A stretch of 33,368 nt of DNA from a virus. Below, piece after piece: positions 23,332 through 32,452 of this stretch. The stretch lies in IMG/VR virus record IMGVR_UViG_3300025138_000174, positions 1 through 33,368 of that record; one strand, 5' to 3'. Position numbers and translations under genes: made by a program. The notes beneath the pieces were generated by a model that saw nothing but the letters and a program-made list of their open reading frames with translations, was not told the origin of the DNA and made no database searches. Each line of letters starts with the position of its first letter. Position 1 is the stretch's first letter.

Positions 23332-25542
23332 ATGGCATTAGTTAACTTAACAACCAATCTTAAATCTTTAAGATATGGTAAGGATACAGTTGGAGGAGGT
23401 AATAGTAACCAACCCTATGTAAAAACATCAATTCCGGAAGACCTTTCTGATGTAGGAAGAACAGGTGGTCCAGATTTTTTACTAAGAGGAGGTACACTAT
23501 TACCTAAGATTGTAGTTAACGATGTCTCAAGGATGACTAAAATGTTTTTCGATTTTAAATCTCCTAGAGGACCTTTATTCATAGCAAAACAAAATTTATT
23601 ATCTTTAACTAACGTTAGTTCTCAAGTAGGATACGTAGTTGCAAAAGAGGATGCGGTAGTAACCCCATTGGGTGAAGGTACAGCTATTGGTAATCTTTTA
23701 CGTAGTTTAGTACCACCCTTAAATCAGGGTATATATACACCTTTATCTACAATAGGTCAAGCAGCAGGTAATGCTATAGGACTTCATTTAGATAAACAAG
23801 GTTTAGGATTTAATTTTAAAACTACAGTTGGATCTCCGGATGGGAATTCTCTTTTAGGTTTACCTACGTATTTAAATACTATTCACACTAATTCAACTGA
23901 TGGTCCTAAAAGTAGATTATATGGTTTTCTTGGTTTACAAAATAATGTACCTTTAGCTACCTTTGGTAACAGTCCTACCGACTTATATTCATATTCAGGA
24001 GGGCCAGGTGCTACTTTAGGTGTTGGTAAAACTAACATTAGGATGCCATTAGACCAAAGAACGGGTGTTAATAATCCTTTGACTAGAAAAATAATAGAAT
24101 CCAATATAGCAGGTCCTAAATATAGAATAGGCTCGGCATTTAGGCAAGTTCCTAATTTTGAAGCTATAGTATTTAATGCTCGTAACCCTGATAATCCTTT
24201 TCCTCTTAGTGAAACACGTATACAAGGTGGACAAGCTATAACTTATACAAGCCCAAATAGAAATTTTTCACCAACAGTTAATGATGAAAACCTATCAGAT
24301 AAAATTAATAATGATAAAGTATATAGAATAGGAGCTTCTGCTGCCTTTTTTAGTAATGGTTATAATGGATCATCTACCTTTTTAAATCATTTTAATTCTA
24401 GTGGAACATCTGTACATAATAGCATTTATAATAACTCCCTTAATCCTTATAACTTAGAAACAAAACTTGATAATGTAGGGTTTAAGAGTGGTGTTGGTAA
24501 GGATGGTGGAACTGTACCTAGACAAGTTTGGACACAAGGGGATATAGAATCTGCAACACCCTTTTCTACAACAGGAAACCAAAACGATATTGTAGATTTT
24601 ACTAAAGAAGTAGCACCCAAAGGGAGCCAATATATTCCTAAAACAATAGATTACACTCAAGCTGGAAGAATAGAACAAAGAGTTAGCTTAGGAGACCCAG
24701 GTAAAAGAGCAAATAGAAGTAGTTATACAATAGGTAGAAGAGATATTGGTTCTTCAATTGATTCTGTAGAAGGTAATTCTGGTTATAAAAAAGCATTAGA
24801 CCAAATAAATGCTTTCCCTATTTACCAATCAGGTATAGTAACAGACAACAACATTAAAAACGATTTAGTTAAATTTAGAATAGGAGTAATATCTAACACA
24901 GATCCTTCCTTAAAAACCTATATTCATTTTAGAGCTTTTATAAATAGCTTTGAAGATAACTTTACAGCAGAGTGGAAAGGTACCAATTATATGGGTAGGG
25001 GTGAAAAATTTTATAAATATGGGGGATTTGATAGAAAAATATCTATGGGTTGGACGGTAGCTGCTCAATCTAAACAAGAACTTATCCCAATGTGGCAAAA
25101 ATTAAACTACCTAGCATCAGTTACCGCTCCTGACTATTCTAGTACGGGGTATATGAGTGGTAATTTAATCACCTTAACAGTAGGTGGGTATTTATATGAA
25201 CAAGTAGGTATTATGACAGGACTTAATTTATCTGTACCTGATGAATCACCTTGGGATATAGCAATATCAGATACTGATACAGCTACAAGAGATGCATCTG
25301 TAAAAGAAATGCCTATGATATGTAATGTGTCAGGGTTTAGTTTTATACCAATACATAACTTTGTACCAAAAGTACAAAGTAATGACTATGATGGTGCTAA
25401 GGTTGGCACTAGAGGTGGAAAATTTGTTAGTAAATATGGACAAGAACAATATATTGCCTTATCACAAACCTCTACAGATGGGGAATCATTAGTCAATAAT
25501 TATGGAGGTGATGAAAATAATATAAACTATATACCAAAATAA
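23332..25542 (+). CDS. Large baseplate protein, possible tube initiator (gp48/gp54-like)
   Basis: A 736-residue virion protein. The N-terminal two thirds are rich in Gly, Asn and Ser, with loop-like segments. The C-terminal region (about 515-690) is beta-rich and looks like a tube-type barrel: RIGVISNTDPSLKTYIHFRA, FEDNFTAEWKGTNYMGRGEK, FDRKISMGWTVAAQSKQELI, GNLITLTVGGYLYEQVGIMT, PMICNVSGFSFIPIHNFVPK. Its place between the tape measure and a LysM-type wedge/hub gene suits a tube-initiator or central baseplate role like T4 gp48/gp54. I cannot confirm that by motif alone. The stop overlaps the next start by one base (TAATG). It is much larger than T4 gp48 (364) or gp54 (320), so an added domain is likely. 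Confidence 0.6.
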   Translation: MALVNLTTNLKSLRYGKDTVGGGNSNQPYVKTSIPEDLSDVGRTGGPDFLLRGGTLLPKIVVNDVSRMTKMFFDFKSPRGPLFIAKQNLLSLTNVSSQVGYVVAKEDAVVTPLGEGTAIGNLLRSLVPPLNQGIYTPLSTIGQAAGNAIGLHLDKQGLGFNFKTTVGSPDGNSLLGLPTYLNTIHTNSTDGPKSRLYGFLGLQNNVPLATFGNSPTDLYSYSGGPGATLGVGKTNIRMPLDQRTGVNNPLTRKIIESNIAGPKYRIGSAFRQVPNFEAIVFNARNPDNPFPLSETRIQGGQAITYTSPNRNFSPTVNDENLSDKINNDKVYRIGASAAFFSNGYNGSSTFLNHFNSSGTSVHNSIYNNSLNPYNLETKLDNVGFKSGVGKDGGTVPRQVWTQGDIESATPFSTTGNQNDIVDFTKEVAPKGSQYIPKTIDYTQAGRIEQRVSLGDPGKRANRSSYTIGRRDIGSSIDSVEGNSGYKKALDQINAFPIYQSGIVTDNNIKNDLVKFRIGVISNTDPSLKTYIHFRAFINSFEDNFTAEWKGTNYMGRGEKFYKYGGFDRKISMGWTVAAQSKQELIPMWQKLNYLASVTAPDYSSTGYMSGNLITLTVGGYLYEQVGIMTGLNLSVPDESPWDIAISDTDTATRDASVKEMPMICNVSGFSFIPIHNFVPKVQSNDYDGAKVGTRGGKFVSKYGQEQYIALSQTSTDGESLVNNYGGDENNINYIPK

Positions 25543-25862
25543 TGTCTAGATATACTAAAATAGAAATAATAAAAAACCAAAACCAACTTGGATCCCCAAC
25601 TCCTAGGCATTATCGTGGAGTAAAATATCCTCAAATCCCATTGAATTTTAGTGATATTTATTTATATTCAGAAGCAGGAGATAGGTTTGATATATTAGCA
25701 CAACAATATTATAGTGATTTTAATTTATGGTGGATAATTTCAGCAGCAAATAATTTTTTAAATCAAGACTCATATTATCTCCCACTAGGGATTCAATTTC
25801 GAGTTCCCACTAATATAGGGTTAATACAAGCCAATTATGATAGGTTAAATCAAAGAAATTAA
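25542..25862 (+). CDS. LysM-like baseplate protein (gp53-like)
   Basis: A 106-residue protein. Residues about 46-90 read AGDRFDILAQQYYSDFNLWW then IISAANNFL...YLPLGIQFRVP, a LysM-type fold: D-R-[FW]-D-x-[LI]-A-x-x-[FY]-Y, then L-W-W-x-I-A-x-A-N, then a short loop and a P-x-G-x-x-[IFL]-x-[IV]-P strand. This pattern is shared by T4 gp53 and small tail proteins such as P2 gpX, which join hub, tube initiator and wedge. It is shorter than T4 gp53 (196), closer to gpX. It starts in a TAATG overlap and ends 6 nt before the hub gene. Confidence 0.75.
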   Translation: MSRYTKIEIIKNQNQLGSPTPRHYRGVKYPQIPLNFSDIYLYSEAGDRFDILAQQYYSDFNLWWIISAANNFLNQDSYYLPLGIQFRVPTNIGLIQANYDRLNQRN

Positions 25863-25868
25863 AAAGTT

Positions 25869-28800
25869 ATGGCAAGGTTAGTAGGTGAAGGAATAGAAAA
25901 ATATACAACAGATCAAATTAAAATCCGCCAACAAATAGCGGGTAGTGGTTTTGGTGATAGCACTAGGTCTGTAGATTTCCTTCAAATCCAAAATAATAGA
26001 AATGCCTGGTTAAAATTAGGTTCTTCAGTTAGGGTATTAACCGCTAAAGAGATGTTAGACGAACTTCAAAAACAAGAAGAATACAAAAACTTAACCCTAA
26101 AAGAGGTTGAAGATAGTAGAACAACTGGTGTTGATAGATTAAAAGATATTGGTCTAGACTTTAAAGGAAGATTTATGGGTAAGGGTTTAGCAACTGAAGC
26201 CGTATTATTTAATTCTTTATCTAAAGTAACATCTTCTACATATGGTGAAGATGAAAAGAAAACTACAAATGGTTCATATATTTCTAGATCAGGTGTAACA
26301 AACACCATTTCTGTTTGGAATACTAATAGTGCTTATGGTTTAGGTGGAAATAATCAAGGTTTAGTTCCTCCCCCGGGATTAATAGATGCTAAAATTGATG
26401 CTTTAAATAGGGGTTCTATTAGAAAGGCTACAGTTAATATAAAAGCACATAATAAATTCCAATTTGAATTAATAGAATTATTATATATAAGGTTAGGTTA
26501 CACTATGTTATTAGAATGGGGTTGGGATAAATACATAGGTGGTCAATCTAAAGAAATTAAAAAAATGGGTAATACCCTAATGGAAGATGTTTGGTTTCAA
26601 GATAATGAAGGAACCAATTTTCAAGATTTAATTCAAAAAGTAGAGTCTTATAGAAAACTATATAGTGGTAACTATGATGGTTTTATTGGTAGGGTTTCTA
26701 ATTTTTCGTGGGATTTTGATACCGATGGAACTTATAATATTACTTTAAATCTAATTACAGTAGGAGATGTTATAGAATCATTAAAAGTAAACCTTCCTAA
26801 ATTTTCAGTTAGTAAAGAACAAATTAAAACTGATCTTGAACGATATAACAATGATGACCTTAGAGAAAGAGATAAGGAAGAACAACGACTCACCGAGGAG
26901 TCTACAATAGTTACAAATGCAGGTAACTCAACTCTAGCTTATAGCCTATTTTTAGATATAATAAATCCTGGGAGTATAGGAGTAACAAAATGGAAGGGCG
27001 GAATAGAATCTAACTATTTTAATTTGTTTACTGGAGAAGAAACAACTCTTCAAACTAGGAAAACATATAATGCTGATACAAATCTAATAAAATCCACAAA
27101 ACCTACAGAAGAAGATTTTCTTGATAGGGATAAATATAGTTATTTTTTAACTTTAGGGGAATTACTTTCAAAAATAAAACAGTTATGTATTCATAGTACT
27201 AATGATACCCCTATAATAGAATTAGATAATGATATTGAGTCAAACATTATGTCCGCCTACCCTAATCAGATATCATTAGATCCTAGAATTTGTTTTGTAA
27301 AACCTACATTTTCAGATAATATTTCTGCTACAACAGAAACAGGCACAAATATAGCTACATACATTAATGTAGGATACCCTTCCCAAAAAGATTTAAAAAA
27401 ATGGTTTAATGTTGATGAGTGTAATACTGATTGTGTTTATGGTAAAACTATGAACATATATGTAAATTATGATTTTATTTCTACCTGCTTATCAAAATCT
27501 ACTAAAAAAGGAGAAGTATTTTTATATAAGTTTTTACAAAATTTATGTGATGGTATTAATTCTGCTTTAGGAGACATTAGTAATTTAGAACCTATAATCG
27601 AAGATGACTTTAAAGTAGTAATTCAAGATCAAAATAAAATTAGGGGTATTGAGACCTCACAATACTCAGGTAGATTTAAAGAGGATGAGGATGTTGATTT
27701 TGAGCTATTTGGATATAATATATCAAATTCAACTTCAAATATTCTTAGAAAATTTAATTTTGAAACAAAAATAACCCCAGAATTATCATCTATGATATCT
27801 ATAGGGGCGACGGCTAATGGTACTTCAACTAAAAATTATGATGCTACTGCTTTTTCAAGTTGGAATTCAGGTTTAAAGGATCAATACCAATTGAATTTAG
27901 TTGACCCAAAAGAAACATCTACCGATGAAATCCTTACTAAGGATGATGTATTAATGTTATCTAAATCCTTTGCAGAAGCAGATATAGATTCTAATGTTGG
28001 GCCAGATTGGATTGAGAGTTTAACTGGATATAAAACAACACAGGAAAGTAGTTTACAATTTAGGTCCGCTAAAGGTTTCACATTTAGGGGTGAAAGAGCC
28101 CCATGGGGTAATGATTTAGTTACTTTTAATGTTGGTGGTGAAAATAGTTATAGATATTGGGATCAGTATGTACAAGTAGCTGAAAAAAACAAAATTGCTA
28201 AAATTGCCAAAATTGATAAAGAAAAAGCAGAGGATAAAAAATATACTGATAAATACAATTCCTTTAGTGCAGACTATGTTAGATATTTAATCCAAGGTTT
28301 TGGAGGGAAGGCAAACACAATCCTAGAAACCAGACATATGTATTACGATTTAAACCCCGATTTTATTAAAGCAGGTAAAAAATCCTTTAAAGCATATGTA
28401 GATAAGATTGATAATGAAATATATAGTAGATATGGTGATGCTTCTACTAAAATAGGATTTATACCCTTAGATTTTAGTTTAGAGAGTGATGGAATAAGTG
28501 GGATAAAACTTTATAATAGATTAAATATAAGACAAAAACTTTTACCTAGACAATATCCAAGATCTGTAGAATTTTTAATTAAAAACGTAAACCATACAAT
28601 ATCCGATAATGATTGGTCAACGGAATTAAAAACACTTTCAACACCTAAAACATCAGCACACTCATTAAAAAAATTTAACTTTTTTGATATTATTAATGAT
28701 TCTCTTTCAAAAGATTCTAAACTTTTTGTAAATCCAGCACTAGCTAAATCTTTAACAACGGGGATAAATTTATTAAATAAAAATTCACGAACAGGTTTAA

Positions 28801-29762
28801 TATATGATACTGAAGAAACAACCAAAACTCAAATAGTACTACACCATACCGCGGGAAATTCAACTCCCAAGAAATATATTAAAGGTTGGCGAAAGAAATC
28901 ATTTCCACTAGCTACCCATTACATTATTCCTAGAGAAGGCCAAACAGAACAATTATATGAAGACAAATATTGGTCAAATCATTTAGGTACGGATTTATCT
29001 AATAACGCCTTTCTTCAAAAACATTCATTAGCCGTTGAAATATCAAGTTATGGGTACTTAGATTTAAAACAAAAAGGGGATAACTTAGGAAAAGATGCAG
29101 GAAATAAAACAGCAAAGGAAATAGGGTGGTATTCATGGTCTGGTCAAAAAATACCAGATGATCAAGTTGCTGAACCATATCGAATTTCAGGTAATGGTAC
29201 TATAGAAAGTTTTGTTGATAAAGTACCAAGTGGTTATAGAGGTTATTATGCATTCCAAAAATATACCGATGGTCAAATAAAATCACTTGAAAAAATACTA
29301 AGAGGATGGAAAAATAGTTATCCTTCAATCCCCTTAAAGTTAACTCCTGAAAACTATAAAGAAATGTTCCCAAATACAAAAACAAATGGAGAATATGACA
29401 TTTCTAAAAACGCATCAGGACAAGTACCAGGTTTATATACTCATAACTCATACAGACCAGATAAAGTTGATGTTTTCCCACAAAAAGAACTATTAGAAAT
29501 GTTAATGGGCTTAGATGGAGAATCAACTACCACAACATCATCATCATCTACCTTTACTTACTATCAGCAATTTGCAAAAGTGACCGAAGAGGTCAATGAT
29601 AAGGAAGTAAAGGTAACAATTGAATATGATGATGGAACAAATATAGGGACAGCAGTAGGTGAAGCTGTAGCAAAAAGTAGAGATTATAGAAAAATAGATC
29701 TCGCAGAAGCAGAAGCAACCCTAAAAGCAAAAGGTGAATTAGCAAACATATTCAACAATTAA
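25869..29762 (+). CDS. Giant baseplate hub protein fused to an N-acetylmuramoyl-L-alanine amidase domain
   Basis: A 1297-residue protein, the largest gene here. Residues 1 to about 970 form a hub-like region with segments such as FELIELLYIRLGYTMLLEWG (about 199-218). Residues about 985-1205 are an Amidase_2 / T7-lysozyme-like domain. IVLHHTAGNS (zinc ligand His992) is followed by ATHYIIPREGQTEQLYED (His1017), NHLGTD (His1038), HSLAVEIS (Glu1057) and YTHNSYRPDKVDVFP, with zinc ligands His1192 and Asp1201 and Lys1199. This is the expected H...H-x6-K-x-D pattern. It should cut cell-wall peptidoglycan during DNA injection, the task done in T4 by the gp5 lysozyme domain on the gp27 hub. A short Ser/Thr-rich linker (about 1220-1230) precedes a small C-terminal domain. 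gp27 similarity is inferred from position. Confidence 0.8.
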   Translation: MARLVGEGIEKYTTDQIKIRQQIAGSGFGDSTRSVDFLQIQNNRNAWLKLGSSVRVLTAKEMLDELQKQEEYKNLTLKEVEDSRTTGVDRLKDIGLDFKGRFMGKGLATEAVLFNSLSKVTSSTYGEDEKKTTNGSYISRSGVTNTISVWNTNSAYGLGGNNQGLVPPPGLIDAKIDALNRGSIRKATVNIKAHNKFQFELIELLYIRLGYTMLLEWGWDKYIGGQSKEIKKMGNTLMEDVWFQDNEGTNFQDLIQKVESYRKLYSGNYDGFIGRVSNFSWDFDTDGTYNITLNLITVGDVIESLKVNLPKFSVSKEQIKTDLERYNNDDLRERDKEEQRLTEESTIVTNAGNSTLAYSLFLDIINPGSIGVTKWKGGIESNYFNLFTGEETTLQTRKTYNADTNLIKSTKPTEEDFLDRDKYSYFLTLGELLSKIKQLCIHSTNDTPIIELDNDIESNIMSAYPNQISLDPRICFVKPTFSDNISATTETGTNIATYINVGYPSQKDLKKWFNVDECNTDCVYGKTMNIYVNYDFISTCLSKSTKKGEVFLYKFLQNLCDGINSALGDISNLEPIIEDDFKVVIQDQNKIRGIETSQYSGRFKEDEDVDFELFGYNISNSTSNILRKFNFETKITPELSSMISIGATANGTSTKNYDATAFSSWNSGLKDQYQLNLVDPKETSTDEILTKDDVLMLSKSFAEADIDSNVGPDWIESLTGYKTTQESSLQFRSAKGFTFRGERAPWGNDLVTFNVGGENSYRYWDQYVQVAEKNKIAKIAKIDKEKAEDKKYTDKYNSFSADYVRYLIQGFGGKANTILETRHMYYDLNPDFIKAGKKSFKAYVDKIDNEIYSRYGDASTKIGFIPLDFSLESDGISGIKLYNRLNIRQKLLPRQYPRSVEFLIKNVNHTISDNDWSTELKTLSTPKTSAHSLKKFNFFDIINDSLSKDSKLFVNPALAKSLTTGINLLNKNSRTGLIYDTEETTKTQIVLHHTAGNSTPKKYIKGWRKKSFPLATHYIIPREGQTEQLYEDKYWSNHLGTDLSNNAFLQKHSLAVEISSYGYLDLKQKGDNLGKDAGNKTAKEIGWYSWSGQKIPDDQVAEPYRISGNGTIESFVDKVPSGYRGYYAFQKYTDGQIKSLEKILRGWKNSYPSIPLKLTPENYKEMFPNTKTNGEYDISKNASGQVPGLYTHNSYRPDKVDVFPQKELLEMLMGLDGESTTTTSSSSTFTYYQQFAKVTEEVNDKEVKVTIEYDDGTNIGTAVGEAVAKSRDYRKIDLAEAEATLKAKGELANIFNN

Positions 29763-29763
29763 A

Positions 29764-30612
29764 ATGTATTATCCACTATCACAAATAACCACAGATTTAT
29801 ATACCTCTCAAGAGGAATTTCTAGTTCAAGCTACAAATTTACCTTATAAAGGAAAATATTATTCAACTTCTGATGGTAAGTTTTTTTCTGGAGCTTCTCC
29901 ACAAGATGGAGAAAATATTCCTTTAATAAGAAATACCCAAAATGATTCCTCTAAAGATGTAGAAGTAGGAGTTGAAGGAACATTTAATAAAACAAATACT
30001 TCTTTATTAATAACACCCCTTTCATATCAAAATGCTTCTACCAAACCCTCACGTTTGGCACCCTCCCCTACCTCCAAAGTTGTTTTTCCAACACAAGAAG
30101 AGTATACCATAGGAGAGTTTACAAGATACTTTTTAAAAAAAATAAATCAAAACGTTTACCTGGAAACGGATAAACCTACCTTTACCAATTATCAAAATAG
30201 AAACAATAACACTCAACACGAACTATATTCTTCAGTATCTTTACCTTGGGACTTAACAGGTAATCCTATTGATGCATATGTTACTAATAGAAATATAGTT
30301 TTATTAAATGAAAATCAAATAAAATGGTTTGGGTTTTCAATGTGGTTTAATTCTAGATATCTTAAACACTTTAAACCTACCTCTCAAAATTTCTTTAATA
30401 CTAAGGGTGGGGAATTAAAAATAGAAACTAATAATGAAAATTATGCTGGTTTTTATCACGTTAATCCTAATCTTGGAAAAATAATGGAAGGTAAATTTCA
30501 CAAACCTACATTCCATAATATTTTACTCCCCTTTAAAGGAGATGAAATAAAAGGAAATATAAAAGTAAGGGTTGATAGTGAAGTAGGAACATCAAGAAGA
30601 AAAAACTACTAA
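29764..30612 (+). CDS. Baseplate-operon protein, function unknown
   Basis: A 282-residue protein beginning 1 nt after the hub gene's stop. The N-terminal region YPLSQITTDLYTSQEEFLVQ, with LPYKGKYYSTSDGKFFSGAS after it (about 3-52), is a motif I recall from uncharacterised T4-like marine phage proteins beside the hub gene. A middle region (PWDLTGNPIDAYVTNRNIVL and WFGFSMWFNSRYLKHFKP) is rich in aromatic residues. No enzyme motif, signal peptide or membrane helix is seen. Operon position suggests a baseplate or tail-fibre attachment component. It ends the late operon; the next gene belongs to replication. Confidence 0.65.
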   Translation: MYYPLSQITTDLYTSQEEFLVQATNLPYKGKYYSTSDGKFFSGASPQDGENIPLIRNTQNDSSKDVEVGVEGTFNKTNTSLLITPLSYQNASTKPSRLAPSPTSKVVFPTQEEYTIGEFTRYFLKKINQNVYLETDKPTFTNYQNRNNNTQHELYSSVSLPWDLTGNPIDAYVTNRNIVLLNENQIKWFGFSMWFNSRYLKHFKPTSQNFFNTKGGELKIETNNENYAGFYHVNPNLGKIMEGKFHKPTFHNILLPFKGDEIKGNIKVRVDSEVGTSRRKNY

Positions 30613-30637
30613 AAAACTAGGCTACCGCATAAATTAA

Positions 30638-30646
30638 TCGTATATT
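30638..30646 (+). promoter_or_regulatory. Possible promoter element TCGTATATT
   Basis: Close match to the TTCGTATATTA element at 547 and 32403, located 19 nt before the polymerase-like start at 30666. It lies directly upstream of a TATAAATA sequence. Confidence 0.35.
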
Positions 30647-30650
30647 TACC

Positions 30651-30658
30651 TATAAATA
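30651..30658 (+). promoter_or_regulatory. TATAAATA, exact T4 late-promoter core, before the polymerase-like gene
   Basis: An 8-base exact match to the T4 late-promoter core, 7 nt before the ATG at 30666. In AT-rich DNA this can be chance, and a replication gene would not usually be late, so it may instead be leader sequence downstream of the element at 30638. Confidence 0.25.
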
Positions 30659-30665
30659 AAGGTAT

Positions 30666-31934
30666 ATGTACTGGTTGATAGAAAATGAGGAGCAATTAAA
30701 GGTTTTATTAAATAGTGGTTTTAAAGAGGCATTTGTCGAAATAATCCCCTATAATGATACAATCCACCCAACTTTAAACAAGGTTAGCCTTGTGTATATT
30801 AGACCAATACACGCACATAAAGGATTTATGGTATGCGTTACGCACAACGAGAGTTTAAATGCGTTAGATACGGATGTATACACGTTATTGAGCAAATTTG
30901 ATGTGTTGTATTGCCGTGATAAGAAAGAGATACTACATTATTACTCTCTAAAAACTCTTTATGACATAACCGCACCACCTCATACGTATATACGACCAAC
31001 TACCAAAGCACATGAGATATTTTACAACCAACATAAGGATGAAATTTGCGTAAACGCGATTATCCCGATTGTTAAACATTATGAATTGTGCGAACACATT
31101 TTTGAAGATCTAAAAGCGAATATTAACAGAGAAAAAACTAAATATGATGAATTCTTTAATACTAAAGTATCCTTGGTGTTCAACTACCTCGAACGAAATG
31201 GAATACAAATACACAAACCAACCTTCGAAGAACACTTCCATAAAATTGATGGTGAACGAGCATACACTCAGTACAACCTTCGGACAACCACAACACGACC
31301 CTCAAATAAATTTAAAAACGTAAATTATGCCGCACTTTCCCACAAAAATGGATGTAGAAAAAGTTTTATCCCGAGCAATGGGGTATTTGTTGACATTGAT
31401 ATTAGTGCTTATCATCCTAGCCTGTCTTGTCGCCTCATTGATTATGATTTCCCCTCTGTTGATATTCATAGCCATTTACAAGCTTTATATAAGGTTGATT
31501 ACGCCAAATCTAAAGAATTAACATTTAAGCAACTATACGGAGGAGTATTCAAAGAATACAAACACCTAGAATTTTTTAAGAAAATTGATATATACGTAAA
31601 AGAACTCTGGAGTAAATTTGAAAGCGAAGGGGAGATAACGTGTCCGATTTCTAATTTTGTATATAAAAAGGAAAATTTGGAGGATATGAATCCACAAAAA
31701 CTTTTTAATTACTTGCTACAAAATTTGGAGACGTCAATGAACGTTTGTATATTATGGGATATGATAAAGATATTGAGAAATAAGAAGTCTCAATTGGTAT
31801 TATATACTTACGATTCGTTCTTAATTGACTGGGATGAAAGTGAAAAAGAAGTAATAGAAGATATAAAAAATATATTTACTAAATATAAACTGAATACAAA
31901 AACAAAAGAAGGTTATGACTACGATTTTAAATAA
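30666..31934 (+). CDS. Divergent family A DNA polymerase-like protein (palm/fingers)
   Basis: A 422-residue protein with weakened but ordered family A polymerase motifs. TTRPSNKFKNVNYA (209-222) matches the TGRLSS..PNLQNIP motif. CRKSFIPSNGVFVDIDIS (230-247) leads into motif A with Asp245, followed by VDIHSHL. KELTFKQLYGG (283-293) matches motif B, with Lys283, Phe287, Tyr291 and Gly292 at canonical spacing. VLYTYDSFLID (378-388) matches motif C, with Asp383 in place of the VHDE context. The usual Arg four residues before Lys283 is absent. Residues 1-150 may be a degenerate 3'-5' exonuclease-like domain; I see no DEDD metal ligands. It is shorter than Klenow-type enzymes (about 600). Its codon choice looks less A/T-biased than the structural genes (more CGN, ACG and GCG). 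It overlaps the next gene by 20 nt. Confidence 0.7.
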   Translation: MYWLIENEEQLKVLLNSGFKEAFVEIIPYNDTIHPTLNKVSLVYIRPIHAHKGFMVCVTHNESLNALDTDVYTLLSKFDVLYCRDKKEILHYYSLKTLYDITAPPHTYIRPTTKAHEIFYNQHKDEICVNAIIPIVKHYELCEHIFEDLKANINREKTKYDEFFNTKVSLVFNYLERNGIQIHKPTFEEHFHKIDGERAYTQYNLRTTTTRPSNKFKNVNYAALSHKNGCRKSFIPSNGVFVDIDISAYHPSLSCRLIDYDFPSVDIHSHLQALYKVDYAKSKELTFKQLYGGVFKEYKHLEFFKKIDIYVKELWSKFESEGEITCPISNFVYKKENLEDMNPQKLFNYLLQNLETSMNVCILWDMIKILRNKKSQLVLYTYDSFLIDWDESEKEVIEDIKNIFTKYKLNTKTKEGYDYDFK

Positions 31935-32382
31935 TTCTCCAAATACGTATAACACGAACTATGATGTTATAACGTCATTCCAAAACATAGGAGATTTGAA
32001 CAATAAGTTATTTTGTACCTTCACAAATTTAGAGAATTTAGATTCTTTATTAGAAGAGATTACAAGCAGATACACCATTATATACAATAAAATGTTTGTC
32101 CTCGAGATCGTGGGCAAAGATGAATACGTTGTAACTTATAATGTAGACCAAGGAAATGTACAAACCATTCCAGAAAACACTATATTGGTACATAGGAAGA
32201 AAGAATCTAATACTTTATACACTATTAATGCCCTTAACGAGCTTATCAAAAAGTTAAATGGGGGTGTTGTAGATACTAAATATCAAGTAGATTGGCAACA
32301 TTATAGAAATTGTGTTTTACTTACACAACATAATGATTTAAACCAATTAAATACAAAAATATATAAAATAATCGAAGTATAA
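31915..32382 (+). CDS. Conserved replication-block protein, function unknown
   Basis: A 155-residue protein overlapping the polymerase-like gene by 20 nt and ending 70 nt before the gp32-like gene. The central part reads FTNLENLDSLLEEITSRYTI then IYNKMFVLEIVGKDEYVVTY. The C-terminal part reads NTILVHRKKESNTLYTINAL, NELIKKLNGG and DWQHYRNCVLLTQH. I recall this arrangement, especially the NTLYTINALNELI block, from small proteins near gp32 in marine T4-like phages, without a known activity. It has no membrane segment or nuclease motif. In T4 the equivalent neighbourhood holds gp33, gp59 and other replication/transcription factors, so a helicase-loader-like or late-transcription role is possible but unsupported. 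Confidence 0.65.
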   Translation: MTTILNNSPNTYNTNYDVITSFQNIGDLNNKLFCTFTNLENLDSLLEEITSRYTIIYNKMFVLEIVGKDEYVVTYNVDQGNVQTIPENTILVHRKKESNTLYTINALNELIKKLNGGVVDTKYQVDWQHYRNCVLLTQHNDLNQLNTKIYKIIEV

Positions 32383-32402
32383 TTTGGTTCCCCAAAATAT
32401 AG

Positions 32403-32413
32403 TTCGTATATTA
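32403..32413 (+). promoter_or_regulatory. Putative promoter element TTCGTATATTA before the gp32-like gene
   Basis: Identical to the 11-mer at 547-557, 39 nt before the ATG at 32453. A second AT-rich element, ACATATAAACAG at 32417-32428, follows. Both could contribute to strong expression of the ssDNA-binding protein. Confidence 0.4.
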
Positions 32414-32452
32414 GTTACATATAAACAGTTATAATTAAAAATAAGTTACATT

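Noticed and set aside
31327-31521. 64-residue hydrophobic plus-strand ORF inside the polymerase-like gene (membrane-protein look)
   Set aside because: It overlaps the motif A region of the polymerase in another frame. The hydrophobicity follows from AT-rich codons, and there is no sign of an independent start signal.
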